Assembly: GCF_050436995.1 (NCBI RefSeq)
Contig: NC_134747.1
Span: forward strand, 12,593,501-12,657,500
Direction: 5' to 3'
Length of the DNA: 64,000 nt
DNA from: Anticarsia gemmatalis
Taxonomy: Eukaryota; Arthropoda; Insecta; Lepidoptera; Erebidae
The position numbers and the translations under genes were made by a program. Below, one piece after another: positions 1 through 10,814 of this stretch (within the stretch, counting starts at the first letter, position 1; each line of letters begins with the position of its first letter). The notes beneath the pieces are model-generated. The model did no database searches and had not been told where the DNA came from. It saw only the letters and a program-made list of their open reading frames with translations.

Positions 1-17
1 GACACATCAGATTATTC

Positions 18-400
18 CACGTAGAGCTCTGTAGCTCATAGAGTCATGTAGAGTTGCATATATGTAAATATATTTTGGGCAACATACGGTTATCTGATTC
101 CAAACTATGATAGATATATATATATCCACCAATAATTTCGAGACACGAAAGTCTGTTAGTTTGTTACGCTATCACCACTAAACGGCTGAACCGATTTTGA
201 TAAAATTTTGCATGATGATAGTTGAAGATTCAGGAAGATTGAGGATCTTGGCTATAATTATGCAAACTTATATTATAGTATTCCACAAAAAAAATGAAAA
301 ACTAACTTTGATTACAAATTCATCAACCGCCAATCGGGTTTAGAGCCAACAATTTAAAGATACATAGAGCAAGATAGGGCCACATAGAGCCACGTAGAGC
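18..400. repeat. Degenerate 10-bp tandem array split by a Helitron relic
   Basis: Four consecutive 10-bp units of the form TACATAGAGC/CACATAGAGC/CACGTAGAGC lie at 361-400. Related units (CACGTAGAGC at 18-27, then CATAGAG and ATGTAGAG) lie at 18-56. The 300 bp between them carry the Helitron relic listed separately. The simplest reading is one short minisatellite interrupted by a transposon. The units are seen directly; the single origin is inference. Confidence 0.5.
107..256 (+). mobile_element. Helitron relic, 5' part
   Basis: The order of motifs is that of lepidopteran short Helitrons: an AT-rich start (TATATATATCC), 'GTCTGTTAGTTTGTTACGC', then 'CGGCTGAACCGATTTTGAT' and 'AAATTTTGCATGATGATAG'. 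This matches the conserved '...CTGGACCGATTTTGATGAAATTTGG...' block of such elements. No clear CTAG-type 3' end is visible, so the boundaries are approximate. Family assignment is from memory of the consensus. Confidence 0.5.
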
Positions 401-402
401 CC

Positions 403-1859
403 ATCCAGTTACCTCACCGCCACTATAAACAATAAGAGGCTATTGTTTCTTGACGCGCAATCATCATAAACCACTTGCACTGCCGTTTTGCTACCACAGG
501 CCTTTTATGGCTTCATTTTAACATGGCTTATGGGAATACATACTTGCACAAGTATGGCTAGGAGATTTCGGATGTTTGTTTTTAGATTCAAGTTGTTTTG
601 GGGGTGATAAAATGTTGTACTTGGTGTTAGTGGTATCTTTTTTATGAAAGAGTGTGAGGTTTTCGAAAATAATGTAGTGATAGAGCGAAATTGGGGGAAA
701 GATTAGAAAGGCTGGCCCTTTTAGCACATGAGATGTATAGCAGGGAAAAGAGAAGGAGCGAGAGCGTGTAAGACACAGCAGTTATGTAACTTTTTTTTGT
801 TCTGTTATTATTTAAAGCCATCGTAGGAGCAATACTTCTAAACACATTTCCAACGCTATTTCGTGGAACCAAGGACTTAAAAAATTTACCTGTTGTTACA
901 TTTAAACGCAACGGAAATCAAACTTAATTTGGTATCAATGTGAATAAGGCAAGGAAGGATTGTAAGGATCGTACGAATAGAATATCGTATCTACCTATAT
1001 ACTATAAAATCTCACAAAAGATAAAACTCAAAGTCTACGAACATTACCCAAACCATTAAAGTGTTGAGGCATAAAACAAAAACGTATGGTTTAAGTAAAA
1101 AATGGCAATAACACGTTATAATCGTTGGCGACGTCGCGCTACTAAACGCACGACGACTGCAACTGCCAACAGTTGCGAGATAGCATTTGTGGTTGTATTT
1201 ATAGCGAGTTCACAAATTCTTTATAAAAGAATTTTCATTAAGAAGTTTTCTATTTCAACTTAATTTAAACTAAAAAAAAAATTTTTTGTTACCAATATGG
1301 CAGAGCTGCGTGGATCAGCAAGTGCCTAATAATATATTAGAAAAAATATTAGTTAATAAATTAATTAAACATTTTAACCTCAAGTCCGGATTACTTGACG
1401 TTTCGGTACAGGTCACTGATAATCGTAAAGCTGGCGGTATTTGCACACCTATGAAAAATCTACATTAAATTTATCTACTTTTTCCTATGGGGGAAGGCAG
1501 AGACCAAACTTCATATTACTTAATTTTGCTCACATTTGCAGTTATTAATAATACAAAATTTCTCATAGTAATATATTTTATACAAAATCCATCTACGCTA
1601 CAACTGACACCGCGCCAACAGAACGTTGGCAAAGTAATATTTGCATTCACAGAATCTTAAGATGTTCCTCGGAGTATGAATATTTCGTCGTGTGTTACTT
1701 AAAGCGCTATTTCTACTATTTCATTTTGTACCAACGTTTAGCTTTTTACTTCATTTTAAATACTTTTGAAGATATCTCTCATTCATGCTGGAGTATAATG
1801 TTAAGGAGGTAGTTTCATTATGAATGTAATAATGTTGAACTTTTAATGTTAATTACGTG
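403..1859. other. AT-rich stretch with a few short hairpins, no gene seen
   Basis: A small CpG-containing patch at 1120-1180 holds a perfect inverted repeat, GCAACTG at 1159-1165 against CAGTTGC at 1170-1176. A second one, GCCAAC at 1614-1619 against GTTGGC at 1625-1630, has a 5-nt loop. At 1485-1508 'GGGGGAAGGCAGAGACCAA' resembles the reverse complement of the common SINE body 'TCTCTGCCTACCCC', but it is too short to call alone. Open frames at 642-911 (-) and 1286-1468 (+) resemble nothing I know. Confidence 0.4.
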
Positions 1860-1990
1860 TTGGTATGAAAACAGCTGAGCCGATTTGGATGGGATTTGGT
1901 ACACAGGAAGTATACAGTCTGAGCTAGCTTGCAGGTAACTTTTTCTCTGAGAATCTATTAACTCGGACAAAACCGGGGATATAAGCTAAT
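1860..1990 (+). mobile_element. Helitron relic
   Basis: The segment has 'ACAGCTGAGCCGATTTGGAT', then 'GGGATTTGGTACACAGGAAG', and near its end 'GGACAAAACCGGGGATATAAGCTAAT'. This is the decayed counterpart of '...CGGACGAAGTCGCGGGCAACAGCTAGT', the Helitron 3' end. Both ends are too diverged to place exactly. Confidence 0.45.
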
Positions 1991-2693
1991 CTGAAAAAGT
2001 CCTTGTTTATTTTATGGTTATTTCATTGCAAACATAATAAGTAGTTGCTCAAATTTTAAGGTAAACTGTCTTAAAAACTATATTATATTATTTATTTTCA
2101 CTATTTATCTATCAGAGTATTAAATTGAAACCATAATTACTTTAAATTAAAGTCCATTTTTCTGAAGCAAATTTTAAACAACACGTTTTCCATCATTTTC
2201 TATTTAACTGCATATCAATAAAGTTACCAAACCGCTAATCTCCTAATACGTATCTTACTATCCGTCAATATTATAATATAACCATTTAAGGCAATAACAG
2301 GTATTTGTGCTTTCCCTTTTAGCACGATTCCCATAAACTTATAGTAATAAATATGAGATTTTTATACCAATGGTGTCATATGATGATGAAATTTTTTTGA
2401 AGATTTAATACACGAACTGTTTTTATGGCCGTTTGATTTTCTATGAAATGCTGAACGTGAGTCGAAAACAGAATAAAAATATGACGTCAGGTTGGCCGTG
2501 AGTTCGCTTCCCGGATTAGTAAAATGTGTAAATTTTATAATAATATGCGTCATATTTTTGCGCTATTCGGAGTTGGTTATATCTCACGAAAAATGACAAT
2601 TGTATAGCCCATTTCTAAGCAATAAATTACATGGCTTTATTTTATAAACAGCCAACATGACATGATAATATACTCGCTATACAAAATAGATAG
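1991..2693. other. AT-rich stretch with an isolated CRE-like site
   Basis: Nothing coding is recognised. A perfect TGACGTCA (CREB/ATF consensus) lies at 2482-2489, 3 bp before a GC-richer run (GGTTGGCCGTGAG). A single 8-mer is weak evidence of function. Confidence 0.3.
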
Positions 2694-2745
2694 TAGCAAG
2701 TCTCTGCCTAATCCCTTGAGGTAAATCTTGCATGATGTTATACCA
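2694..2745 (+). mobile_element. SINE body fragment
   Basis: 'GTCTCTGCCTAATCCCTTGA' followed by 'CTTGCATGATGTTATACC' matches the 3' body of the tRNA-derived SINE seen more fully at 14960-15218 ('CTCTGCCTACCCC...GGCGTGATGTTATG'). It is a truncated fragment with no tRNA head. Confidence 0.5.
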
Positions 2746-3290
2746 AAAGATGACATAACATTTCTGAATGATTAAATAAATGGTGTGCAATCAACTTTAT
2801 AATAGGATTTACATACTGATTTGGTAGTAACGGTCGGTGTGTAGGGACCCCTCTGTACTTCTGTGTGTATGCTAATCAAGGTGTCTTACCTGCTTTTGAT
2901 AGGGATGTCACTGAGAAATATTTTCTAAATCAAGTTTGTGGAGATAGGATGGTTATTATAGTAAATGGGAATCTTAAGTAATTTAAATTATATTTTACCA
3001 TACTGTATTAGGATCAAACTAGCATTTTGCGAGTATGATATTCATTGTCTAAACGACTAGCGTCACCAACAGTAAAATATTATGAGTACAAAACATTAAG
3101 AAAATTTTCATTGTCAGGGCTAACAATAATTATAATTTGATCTTATAATTTGGGAAACAAATACCTAGTCCATTGAAAAACAATTCTTACAACAACAAAT
3201 TACTTTGTCAATCTCACACCAGTAAGAGTAAATTTGAGTAGACTATTACAAAAGTAAAATACAATTTTACGACACCATTTCTTCGTCATA
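2746..3290. other. AT-rich stretch, nothing recognised
   Basis: No repeat, hairpin or coding signal stands out up to the Helitron start at 3291. The base before the Helitron is A, as expected for a Helitron target. Confidence 0.3.
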
Positions 3291-3533
3291 TCTATACTAA
3301 TATTATAAAGCTGAAGAGTTTGTTTGTTTGTTTGAACGCGCTAATCTCAGGAACTACTGGTCTGATTTGAAAAATTCTTTCAGTGTTAGATAGTCCATTT
3401 ATCGAGGAAGGTTATAGGCTATATATCTTCACGCTCCTACCAATAGGAGCAGAGTACCAGCGAAAAATGTTACAAAAACGGGGAAATATTTTAACGTTTA
3501 TGTAACGCAAGCGAAGTTGCGCGGGTCAGCTAG
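3291..3533 (+). mobile_element. Short non-autonomous Helitron, apparently intact
   Basis: The 243-bp element starts TCTATACTAATATTATAAAG directly after a host A and ends GGGTCAGCTAG directly before a host T. That gives the A|TC...CTAG|T arrangement of Helitron insertion, with no target duplication. Just before the end a hairpin is visible: CGCAA (3506-3510) pairs with TTGCG (3517-3521), 8 bp upstream of CTAG, as expected of the rolling-circle terminator. A (TTTG)4 microsatellite sits at 3319-3334 near the 5' end. It has no coding capacity, so it would need Rep/helicase supplied in trans. The second copy at 63826 shares the start, the TTTG tract and the 'AACGCGCTAATCTCAG' block. Confidence 0.9.
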
Positions 3534-4449
3534 TAATATCATAATAACGTACACGTATATCGATATCTTAAAACATATATCACGACTGATCATCTCATAA
3601 AGTTTTAACAAAACGCACCATTAGTAGTTTCTAATATCTTAAGAAAAATCAAATTTATTAAGTAGAAACATCTATGGAACATTTATTGTGACCAAACGAC
3701 TATTAGTTTGATAGGAAACACGACTAATTGGAGAAATTTCACTGCGCTCCGACTAGGTGTCGCATCTCTATGAATGTAGGGCTGTCGAAAGCACTACACA
3801 TAAAATTTTATAAAAAAAAATATTTATTGTATAATTAAACGGCATTGCTTGTTTAATACTGACTTAATATAATAATGATTAAATATAATACAATTTTGTA
3901 CATATTTTAAATACGTGCATTCTAGAATCATAATAAAAAGCTTTGATAGAGTATAAGAGTCTTCTGTAACATAGTGGCTACAGACTGTCTTATGACAGTC
4001 TGTATCCACTAACTAAATTATTTATGTTAAGAATAAAATATATACAATATTGACGAGATCGCAGCAAACCGATTTATTAAACCGCTCTACAAATTTAATG
4101 TAAAATATACTAACCAGAATTATAATATAATTTCTGCGTAATTCAATAAATTTTAATTAAATAAACAAACATGTAATTGACTTTCTGGCTGTCACTGTGA
4201 TATTAATATTAAATTGGATATTTAAAATATTAATATGTAGTAGTTATATTGAAAATTATTTGCAAATTGCGCCAAAATTGATCAATCAAAACCAAAACTA
4301 TATGATGAAAGATTACTAAACAGTTATTAAATAAAGTACACTAAATATAGTTAACACCATAATGTTTCATATTAAACTAAAATGTATTTTTCAGAAACAA
4401 AATACTGGTAGTAGAAGAAGAAACACATTAAAATTTCTTGATGCAACAA
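3534..4449. other. AT-rich stretch containing one strong hairpin
   Basis: Apart from the inverted repeat at 3972-4011, nothing is recognised. The 61-codon reverse frame at 3824-4009 runs across the hairpin and has no similarity to a known protein, so it is not called as a gene. Confidence 0.35.
3972..4011. repeat. Near-perfect inverted repeat, 18-bp arms
   Basis: The left arm TAGTGGCTACAGACTGTC (3972-3989) and right arm GACAGTCTGTATCCACTA (3994-4011) pair at 17 of 18 positions around a 4-nt TTAT loop. The loop is too tight for a typical animal pre-miRNA, which normally has a longer stem and wider loop. A snapback MITE remnant or a cruciform-forming site is more likely. Its surroundings are plain AT-rich DNA. 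Confidence 0.85.
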
Positions 4450-4549
4450 AGTCCACAAGCCGCACTTGGTCAGGTTTGTGGACTAAAGACCTAATCCCTC
4501 CCACATTGGGAAAAGATACTTTCCCAGAAGTGTCAGCAAGAAGTCACAG
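4450..4549 (+). mobile_element. SINE tail, 5'-truncated, diverged
   Basis: 'AGCCGCACTTGGTCAGG', 'GTGGACTAAAGACCTAATCC', 'CTCCCACATTGGGAAAAGA' and 'CCCAGAAGTGTCAGC' follow in the same order as in the better copy at 14763-14876, with many substitutions. It lacks the tRNA-like head. Confidence 0.65.
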
Positions 4550-5132
4550 GTTGGAAACAAAATAATAAAAAATAAAATGCTTTAAAGTTTTTTGTTTGTG
4601 ACAACCTTAATGTAGGGCTGTTAATTTCCATATAATTTCTCCACGCGCACTTAAAGATATAAATAACGACTTATTAAGCATAATAACGCACATTTTTATA
4701 TGACACCGAGTTAAACGCTCAACTCTAGCTATTATGAAACACTCAACTTTGATTACCCGATACCCGACTGCGAACAAGAGGGGGTAATGCGTTTCGGTGT
4801 TTATTTTCATATAAATGATAATTCGATAATAATGATAGTTGAAAATATTCTCAGATGTATTAAATTTCTTGACACGTATGAATATTGTATGTTACTTTCT
4901 TAAATTTTCTTAAGATTATTGGTGTTGTTACTTTTTATTAATTTCACGTTTATTGTTATGGCTCTTTTGATAAAATTACCTTTTAGTTTTAAATATTTTT
5001 GTCGTTGTAACTTTATATGCGTACATATTTGTTTTAATGTTTATTTTACGTAGGCTGTTGATTGAATGAATGGTGATTGTAGTAACTCGCGTCGCCATGT
5101 CATTCTGTGTCCCATACCAGGTTCAGGTACCA
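4550..5132. other. AT-rich stretch, nothing recognised
   Basis: No element found. The last 90 bp before the Helitron at 5133 are less AT-rich ('AACTCGCGTCGCCATGTC') but show no open frame of note. Confidence 0.3.
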
Positions 5133-5163
5133 TCCATACTAATATTATAAATGCGAAAGTAAC

Positions 5164-5194
<31 letters not shown>

Positions 5195-5605
5195 GCTACT
5201 CTTTCACGCCTAAACTACTGAACCAATTTGCATGAAATTTGGTATGGAGATATTTTGATACCCGAGAAAGGACATAGGCTACTTTTTACCCCGGGAAAAT
5301 GACGCCTTTCCCGGGAAAATTCAGGCGAACGTAGTCGCGAATAATCAAAATTATAATGACATGAATTAACAAAATTTCGTTGTCATGGCAACTGTTTTAA
5401 TGGCGGATATGCCTTAGCCCGACTTCGTTATATTATGAGATATAAATTATTTTAAGAATATTTTTCGTGAAAAAAAAGCATATTTTATATCATCACGCTA
5501 CGAACAATAGGAGCAGAGTAACAGTAAAAAAGTGTTACAAAAACGTGGAAAATTCTGATCCATTCTATCTTATGTGACGCAAGCGAAGTTGCGCGGGTCA
5601 GCTAG
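5133..5605 (+). mobile_element. Chimeric short Helitron
   Basis: The 473-bp element starts TCCATACTAATATTATAAAT after a host A and ends GGGTCAGCTAG before a host T. Its first 205 bp are of the 'AAATGCGAAAGT...CTCTTTCACGCC...TGAAATTTGGTATGG' type and run to that type's usual terminator hairpin, GCGAACGTAGTCGC (5325-5338). The usual 'GGGCAACAGCTAGT' does not follow. About 150 bp of other DNA comes next, then a 3' end from 5489 ('ATCATCACGCTACGAACAAT', 'AGGAGCAGAGTAACAG', 'GTGTTACAAAAACG', hairpin CGCAA/TTGCG) that closely matches the element at 3291-3533. It looks like a fusion made by reading past the first terminator. A (TCTG)8 tract lies inside. Confidence 0.85.
5164..5195. repeat. (TCTG)8 microsatellite
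   Basis: Eight uninterrupted TCTG units lie inside the 5' end of the Helitron at 5133. This is the same subterminal position where the other Helitrons carry TTTG repeats. Confidence 0.95.
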
Positions 5606-7553
5606 TTTAAAATATTTTTGTATGTTGTAACACCGTTATGGTCTTTTTGAGAGTTAGTTCTTAACTTAATTACTACTTTAGTTTGTTTAGAATTCCAGGG
5701 CTTACAACGCAATCCTTTATATACTTTAAAACACTGTATCTAAACGAGAAGGTTTTAACACAAAAGTCAAAAATATGTGTGAAACTCTCCTACTCCAAGA
5801 CTAAAATAGTTATTTTAGTAGGAAGCACTAGTCTGCTAATAGACTAAAATTAAGTAGTTCTATACTTACAATTATTAAAATTGGTTGTAAATCTTTAAGA
5901 TTATCGACTTTATTCACAATATGCAAGAAAACCACTACAAAATAACATTCTCATTCCTGCCCGTTACCGTTATCGATGAGATAAAGCCGTGTGTACATTA
6001 GCTTGTAACGCAGGATGCGGTGGACGTGTGAATCGTACGAGCAAATAAAACTCACTGAGAGCAGAAGATAAAGCCTCTTGTTTGTGTTTGCTGTTTTAGG
6101 TTAGAATAGCTACTAGTATTGGATTTATATAACGTTATAGAAGGCTAGAGCTAATTAAAAATAGTTTTTTTTTAGATTTCGATTGATGCTTCTTATAAGT
6201 TAAACTAGCGGCTAGCTTATCTGAAACCTATATTCAAGCTGAGGAACTGGCTCTTGAAATTATATTGTCTTTCCAAGGTTAAATGTATGAAGTTAAATAT
6301 GAATTGTTTAAATATTTGTTAGCTCCTACTTAAATCATTAGCTTTTTACAGTTGCAGTAGTCTTGAATTTAAGCTATATATATTTTTTATAGCTTTTATA
6401 GAGCTACTGTTACGGAAATATCTAGCTGGGCAAAGTGGTAACTATACTTTTAAAATTGAACTGAAAAAACGAGAGCATAGATTTTAATGCTCTACAAATT
6501 AAAATTCGTTTTACAAATTTGCTCAATAAATAGGCGTTTAAACATAAACTTCTTTACCTTCGTTTTATGAGTAAATATTGTGCCGATTTTCAGTCTGTAT
6601 CCGTCCCTTCACAGGTGAATATACTACAACTGAATTATAATAGTTAATGGCACTATCTACGAACGTGATTTGAATCACAATACGCAATTAGCACGTGAGA
6701 ATGGGGTAATAGCAATATTATCGTTATTTCAAGTTTATTTCATACGATCCTATTAATTAATGCTCTTAGTGTGTGTGGGACTTTATTTTTGTTGTTGGGA
6801 AATATTCTCATAGGTTTAAATATAAGTGTAATCTAAAATTATGATTATATTTTTGTTCTTAATAAGGTCGAATCAAATGAAATCAAAAAGTATTAGAAAA
6901 AAGCTTTTTAACAAGGTAAATTTGAACAACTCATACACGGTCATCTAAATCTAAACTTAGAGATAGTACTATGGTAAACAGATAACTTATAAACATATTT
7001 ATACATACATTATATCACGCCTATTATACTCAAAGATTTAGACAGATTTGCACGAAATGAAATTACTTAAATACCTTTGGACGGCATAAACTACTTCGAC
7101 ACTAGGTTGACTACTAACCTTACGACAAAAAGAAGACTTTAATACTTCTTAATACATACATAACAATTCCAGTGATATACAATCGCGATCACCTGCATGG
7201 ACTCCAGAATGCAAGCGTGAGAACCACAAACACATATTCACTCACAGTAATAAAAAATAACGGGTACCATGAAGACTAATTTACATCTGTTGATCGAAAA
7301 GATAAGATTTATTCTTTGATTTAAATAGTAGTCAACATACTGACAAAGTTGCAAGTGTCAAGTAAATTAGAAGCAAGGCATTTCAGCCATTACTTCTTCT
7401 TTCATTCATATGTCACCCAATTACTACTTAACCCACATTATAAACTGATGCACCAAAGAGTACCTTGGTTAGTTTCCGTTCATATTTTACGTAATACATA
7501 CAAACCTGCCAAACTAGTAGGTGCTAGGAAACCACAAAAAAATTACTTTTAAT
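5606..7553. other. AT-rich stretch, nearly featureless
   Basis: At 6998-7060 'TACATACATTATATCACGCC' followed by 'TAGACAGATTTGCACGAAAT' may be a very old SINE or Helitron fragment. At 6000-6050 a short GC-richer run (GTAACGCAGGATGCGGTGGA) has no assigned function. Nothing here supports a gene. Confidence 0.3.
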
Positions 7554-7695
7554 CATAAAAATATATGAAGTTATGAAAGGTTTATAAAGTGTTTTGTTTC
7601 TTTCACGCCTTAGTGAAATGAAAAAGAAAAAACATATTCTAGTAGCTTTTTAACTAAAATAGGTTTATAGTGTCTTTATGAATAAGAAGGTTAGT
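7554..7695 (+). repeat. Dispersed repeat, copy A
   Basis: This ~140-bp segment recurs at 61458-61600 in the same orientation. Shared blocks are 'GTGTTTTGTTTCTTTCAC', 'AAATGAAAAAGA', 'AACATATT', and 'AACTAAAATAGGTTTATAG'. It has no open frame, no visible terminal inverted repeat and no poly-A tail. The family is not recognised; a transposon or captured-gene fragment is possible. Confidence 0.75.
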
Positions 7696-7890
7696 TTTTA
7701 GCTGAGCTGTAACGCGGCCCGTACGTTATGTCTGTACCATGGAGCATAAATATGTTCCATTTATAGGAAAAACTGTTAGCTATGTACACTTCCCTATCTC
7801 TACCCCCTATACGCAAACATACCTTCAAAGCTGTACAAATTATTCATCGTTAACTTTCGCAACACTGACACTTATTGTATGTCGAACACG

Positions 7891-7966
7891 CTATCGGCGC
7901 GTTATCGTCCAACTATCGGCGCGTTATCACCCAACAATCGGCGGCTATCGGCGCGGTATCGGTCGA
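7891..7966. repeat. CpG-rich 22-bp tandem repeat
   Basis: Two adjacent 22-bp units, both beginning CTATCGGCGCGTTATC, occupy 7891-7912 and 7913-7934. A 10-bp partial unit (CAATCGGCGG) follows, then a third full unit, CTATCGGCGCGGTATC..., at 7945-7966. The array is far more GC/CpG-rich than its surroundings. It lies inside a 108-codon open frame (7739-8065), whose openness is probably a by-product because the 22-bp period is not a multiple of three. Confidence 0.85.
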
Positions 7967-9490
7967 CGACGTCTACGATTTGTGCCAGTTAGATACGAGA
8001 CTTCGTTAAATATTGTCAGAGCTTTGATGTTCGCGGTAACACTGTTTGTTTTTATGAGTCGATAACTGTTACACGTGTACGTTTCGACTTTGAAATTCTA
8101 AGGGATACGTCTCGTTGTTTATTGTTATATTTTCGACCTTATTCTTAAAACAATAAGGTTAGTAACATTTCGTGTTATTTTTGTGCCCTAAGACTTTTTG
8201 AAGTCAAGTGTGTAAAGTAAATCAGAAAAGTTATTTTAACACATTTTTCAATGTTAACACGACACACTATGTTTTAGAGTAATTACCACCCTGCCTTAAT
8301 TACTTTAGGTATTAATAAACATCTGATTCCGGCTTTACAATATTTATTTCTAGAAATAAATCAGAATGAAAACACTTCGAACACATTTATATTGTTGAAC
8401 ATGGCATTTGGCTGCATTCTTTGGCTTCCAAATTTTACGTCATTTTCTTTTCGACATCATTCATTAAACGTATATCGGTTCTAAAACCCGATCTTAATAC
8501 GCTATCCATTGATAGATTGATAGATAATTTTGACACAAGATGTACACAGTAAAGTTTTCTATAGCAAAAACAGTTAACAAGAAAAACCGGCAAAAGATAC
8601 CTGCGTACTATTACTTATAATTACAAAGTAATCAGATAGGTTGTCCACTGATCTTGTACATTAAAGAAGCAGGATATTGCAGATGATCGTAAGATTTGCT
8701 TACGAACAGGATGCCGCCGACTGTTCTAATGTATAATCGTAATTTACCCCCCGGCGTAGTTATAATGTAACGTGGATATGTAAGAGATAGTTAATCAATG
8801 TGTTAGGCTACTTATTTACTAGATATGGTTTTATAATTGTGAACTTGTGTGGTTATAATATTGTATATTTTAGTTTAAGTCTTGAGCAAATAATGAGTTT
8901 TTGATAGGCATTTTATGGTTTGTATTTTATTAAAAAACTTTTTTAATTAGTCACATACTCGTAATTGCTAATAGGCAGGATATTAATGTAGAGGTAGAAT
9001 CCCAATTACTTTATGACCTTTCATGACCGACTGTCGTCAGTGTTCGTAGAATTTAGCGCTTTTGTAAAGTCCCCTAAGACAAAAAAATTGTCCTTAGTTA
9101 GTTGTACTATACAGTATCAAAAAAAACAACAAAATTTACTTTCAAGAACTAGATACTGTGTCGTAAAAGCGAGTGGCTAGTACAAAACAAATAAAAAAAC
9201 AAAGCTTTGACGTCACAAAAACCGGCTTACGAATTTCGAAAATGCGCCGATAAAAGCCTTTGCAACACTGTATTTTAGTTTCAAAAACTAAACACTAACC
9301 CTCTACAGTTTAATTCCATTATATGAAAAATGCTCACAAAACAACGAGTGCAGTTTCGGCGTCAAAAAGAAATAGACGTCAACTAAGTTACTTTAAATAA
9401 AACCTGCTTTCTGTGCCCGCGTTCAAAGGCAATGCATTCTCTATAAAATGCCGATAATACTGCTTTACAGGCGGCTTTGTGTTCCATTCT
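7967..9490. other. AT-rich stretch, no gene seen
   Basis: A perfect CRE-like TGACGTCA is at 9208-9215. 'ATTGATAG' is doubled near 8507-8523. No mobile element or coding region was recognised. Confidence 0.3.
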
Positions 9491-9526
9491 ATGCATGCAT
9501 GTATGCATGTTTGCATGTGCATATGC
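9491..9526. repeat. GCATG-rich alternating purine-pyrimidine tract
   Basis: ATGCATGCATGTATGCATG continues to 9526 as TTTGCATGTGCATATGC. Most of it alternates purine and pyrimidine, so it could adopt unusual helical form. It is probably a decayed simple repeat. Confidence 0.6.
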
Positions 9527-9807
9527 TCGCAGTTCCGTGCAGAATGTAGTGTGCATAAATCTTTTCGGAGACCTGTTTATTTTAGTCTTTCATAGATGTA
9601 TTTGAGATTTGTTTGTGAGAAATTTGTTGTGATCAAAATGCACTTGCTTTGGCGACTAGTGGAGTGTGTGGCAATTTTGTAATGCTTTTGTGAAAGGCAT
9701 GATTTGGTAAATGTATGCAAATTTATTGTTCTTTCAGTGATTTGTATGTAAGCTTTAAATCATGCATAAACTGTAAAGAACATGCATGCAGGTATTTGTT
9801 GAGGATT

Positions 9808-9875
9808 TAAAGCCTACCACCTCTCCTTTCGAAAGTGGAGACCCGTGCCTAGCTGTGGGAATAAGTGAGTGTTCC
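9808..9875 (+). mobile_element. SINE tail fragment
   Basis: 'AAAGCCTACCACCTCTCC', 'CGAAAGTGGAGACCCGTGCC' and 'TAGCTGTGGGAATAAG' follow the 'AGGCCTAACCCCTCCC...GGAGACCCTTGCCCAGCAGTGGGA' tail in order, with substitutions. Confidence 0.5.
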
Positions 9876-10814
9876 TGCAATAATTTATTTGGTATATAAT
9901 CAACAGTTAATGCATCTGTACAAGACATACTTAGTGCTAGAAAATTACCTAATTATTAAACCTCTCTAAAAATTGAGTTAGACATATACTAAAATATTTC
10001 AAATTAGTATCCAACACAAATCCACCCTAGTTTAATTACACGAACGTTCCACAGTTCATTGCCACTCAATAAAAAACCCATTGCCCATAGATATAAAGTT
10101 CCAATTAAAAAAGCCGAACTTTTCCCGATACTAGTGATGTCCAATTTAGGCGAACACGGCTTACATCACATGGACGTCGTCCGTTATTGGTACACGTAAA
10201 ATTTACAACACACCAATAACTGGTTACGAGCAGTTATAGCCGGTTATAACTAGACATAACAGGATTATGCTTTGAAGTTATGAGCACTTGGCATGGGGTG
10301 GTTGCTAATGTGGATTTTGCTGAAGGAATTTCAGTGTTTAGTGCAATCCTGAAAGCTTTAGTCTATCACGGAATGAAAATTTAGATTGCAATATTAATGC
10401 AGGCAATATACATTCGCAATTTTAAAGGGTTGTAAAATATATTCATGCATAAATAAGTCAACGTCCTACGTCTAACTTTACTATTGAAACCAAATTAATT
10501 AATAAACAATAATACCATATACTTCGATAATTACGACGCTTTGAAAGGGTGATAAATAATTACATACTAAATAATGTTCCTATATACACAAGGACCCTCT
10601 TCCAGTACAATGAAAATCAATCGTAAATCAACAGACACAATTGACACCCTTCCAAACATCAATCGACGCGACAGATGGCCGATTCGTATTATAGTACGAC
10701 AACTTAGTAGAGAAGCATACACGATTTATTGAGATTTTAATCAATAATTCCAAAATGATGTAGCTGTATCAAGCAGGCCATTGTAAGTATGCAAAAGTCG
10801 AGTCTCTTAAGTTC
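9876..10814. other. AT-rich stretch, nothing recognised
   Basis: A slightly GC-richer run at 10130-10190 ('TCACATGGACGTCGTCC') has no assigned function. No coding or repeat signal is convincing. Confidence 0.3.

Noticed and set aside
3776..4620. A possible hAT element between two 'GTAGGGCTGT' motifs (3776 and 4614)
   Set aside because: The two motifs are in the same orientation rather than inverted, and no 8-bp flanking duplication is visible.
7739..8065. 108-codon forward open frame as a small arginine-rich protein
   Set aside because: Its arginine-rich part comes from the 22-bp CpG-rich tandem repeat, whose period is not a multiple of three, so different units are read in different frames.
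9208..9215. Isolated TGACGTCA sites here and at 2482 and 29855 as enhancers
   Set aside because: Single 8-mers without other motifs or GC enrichment are expected by chance in 64 kb; only those within denser motif clusters were kept as candidates.
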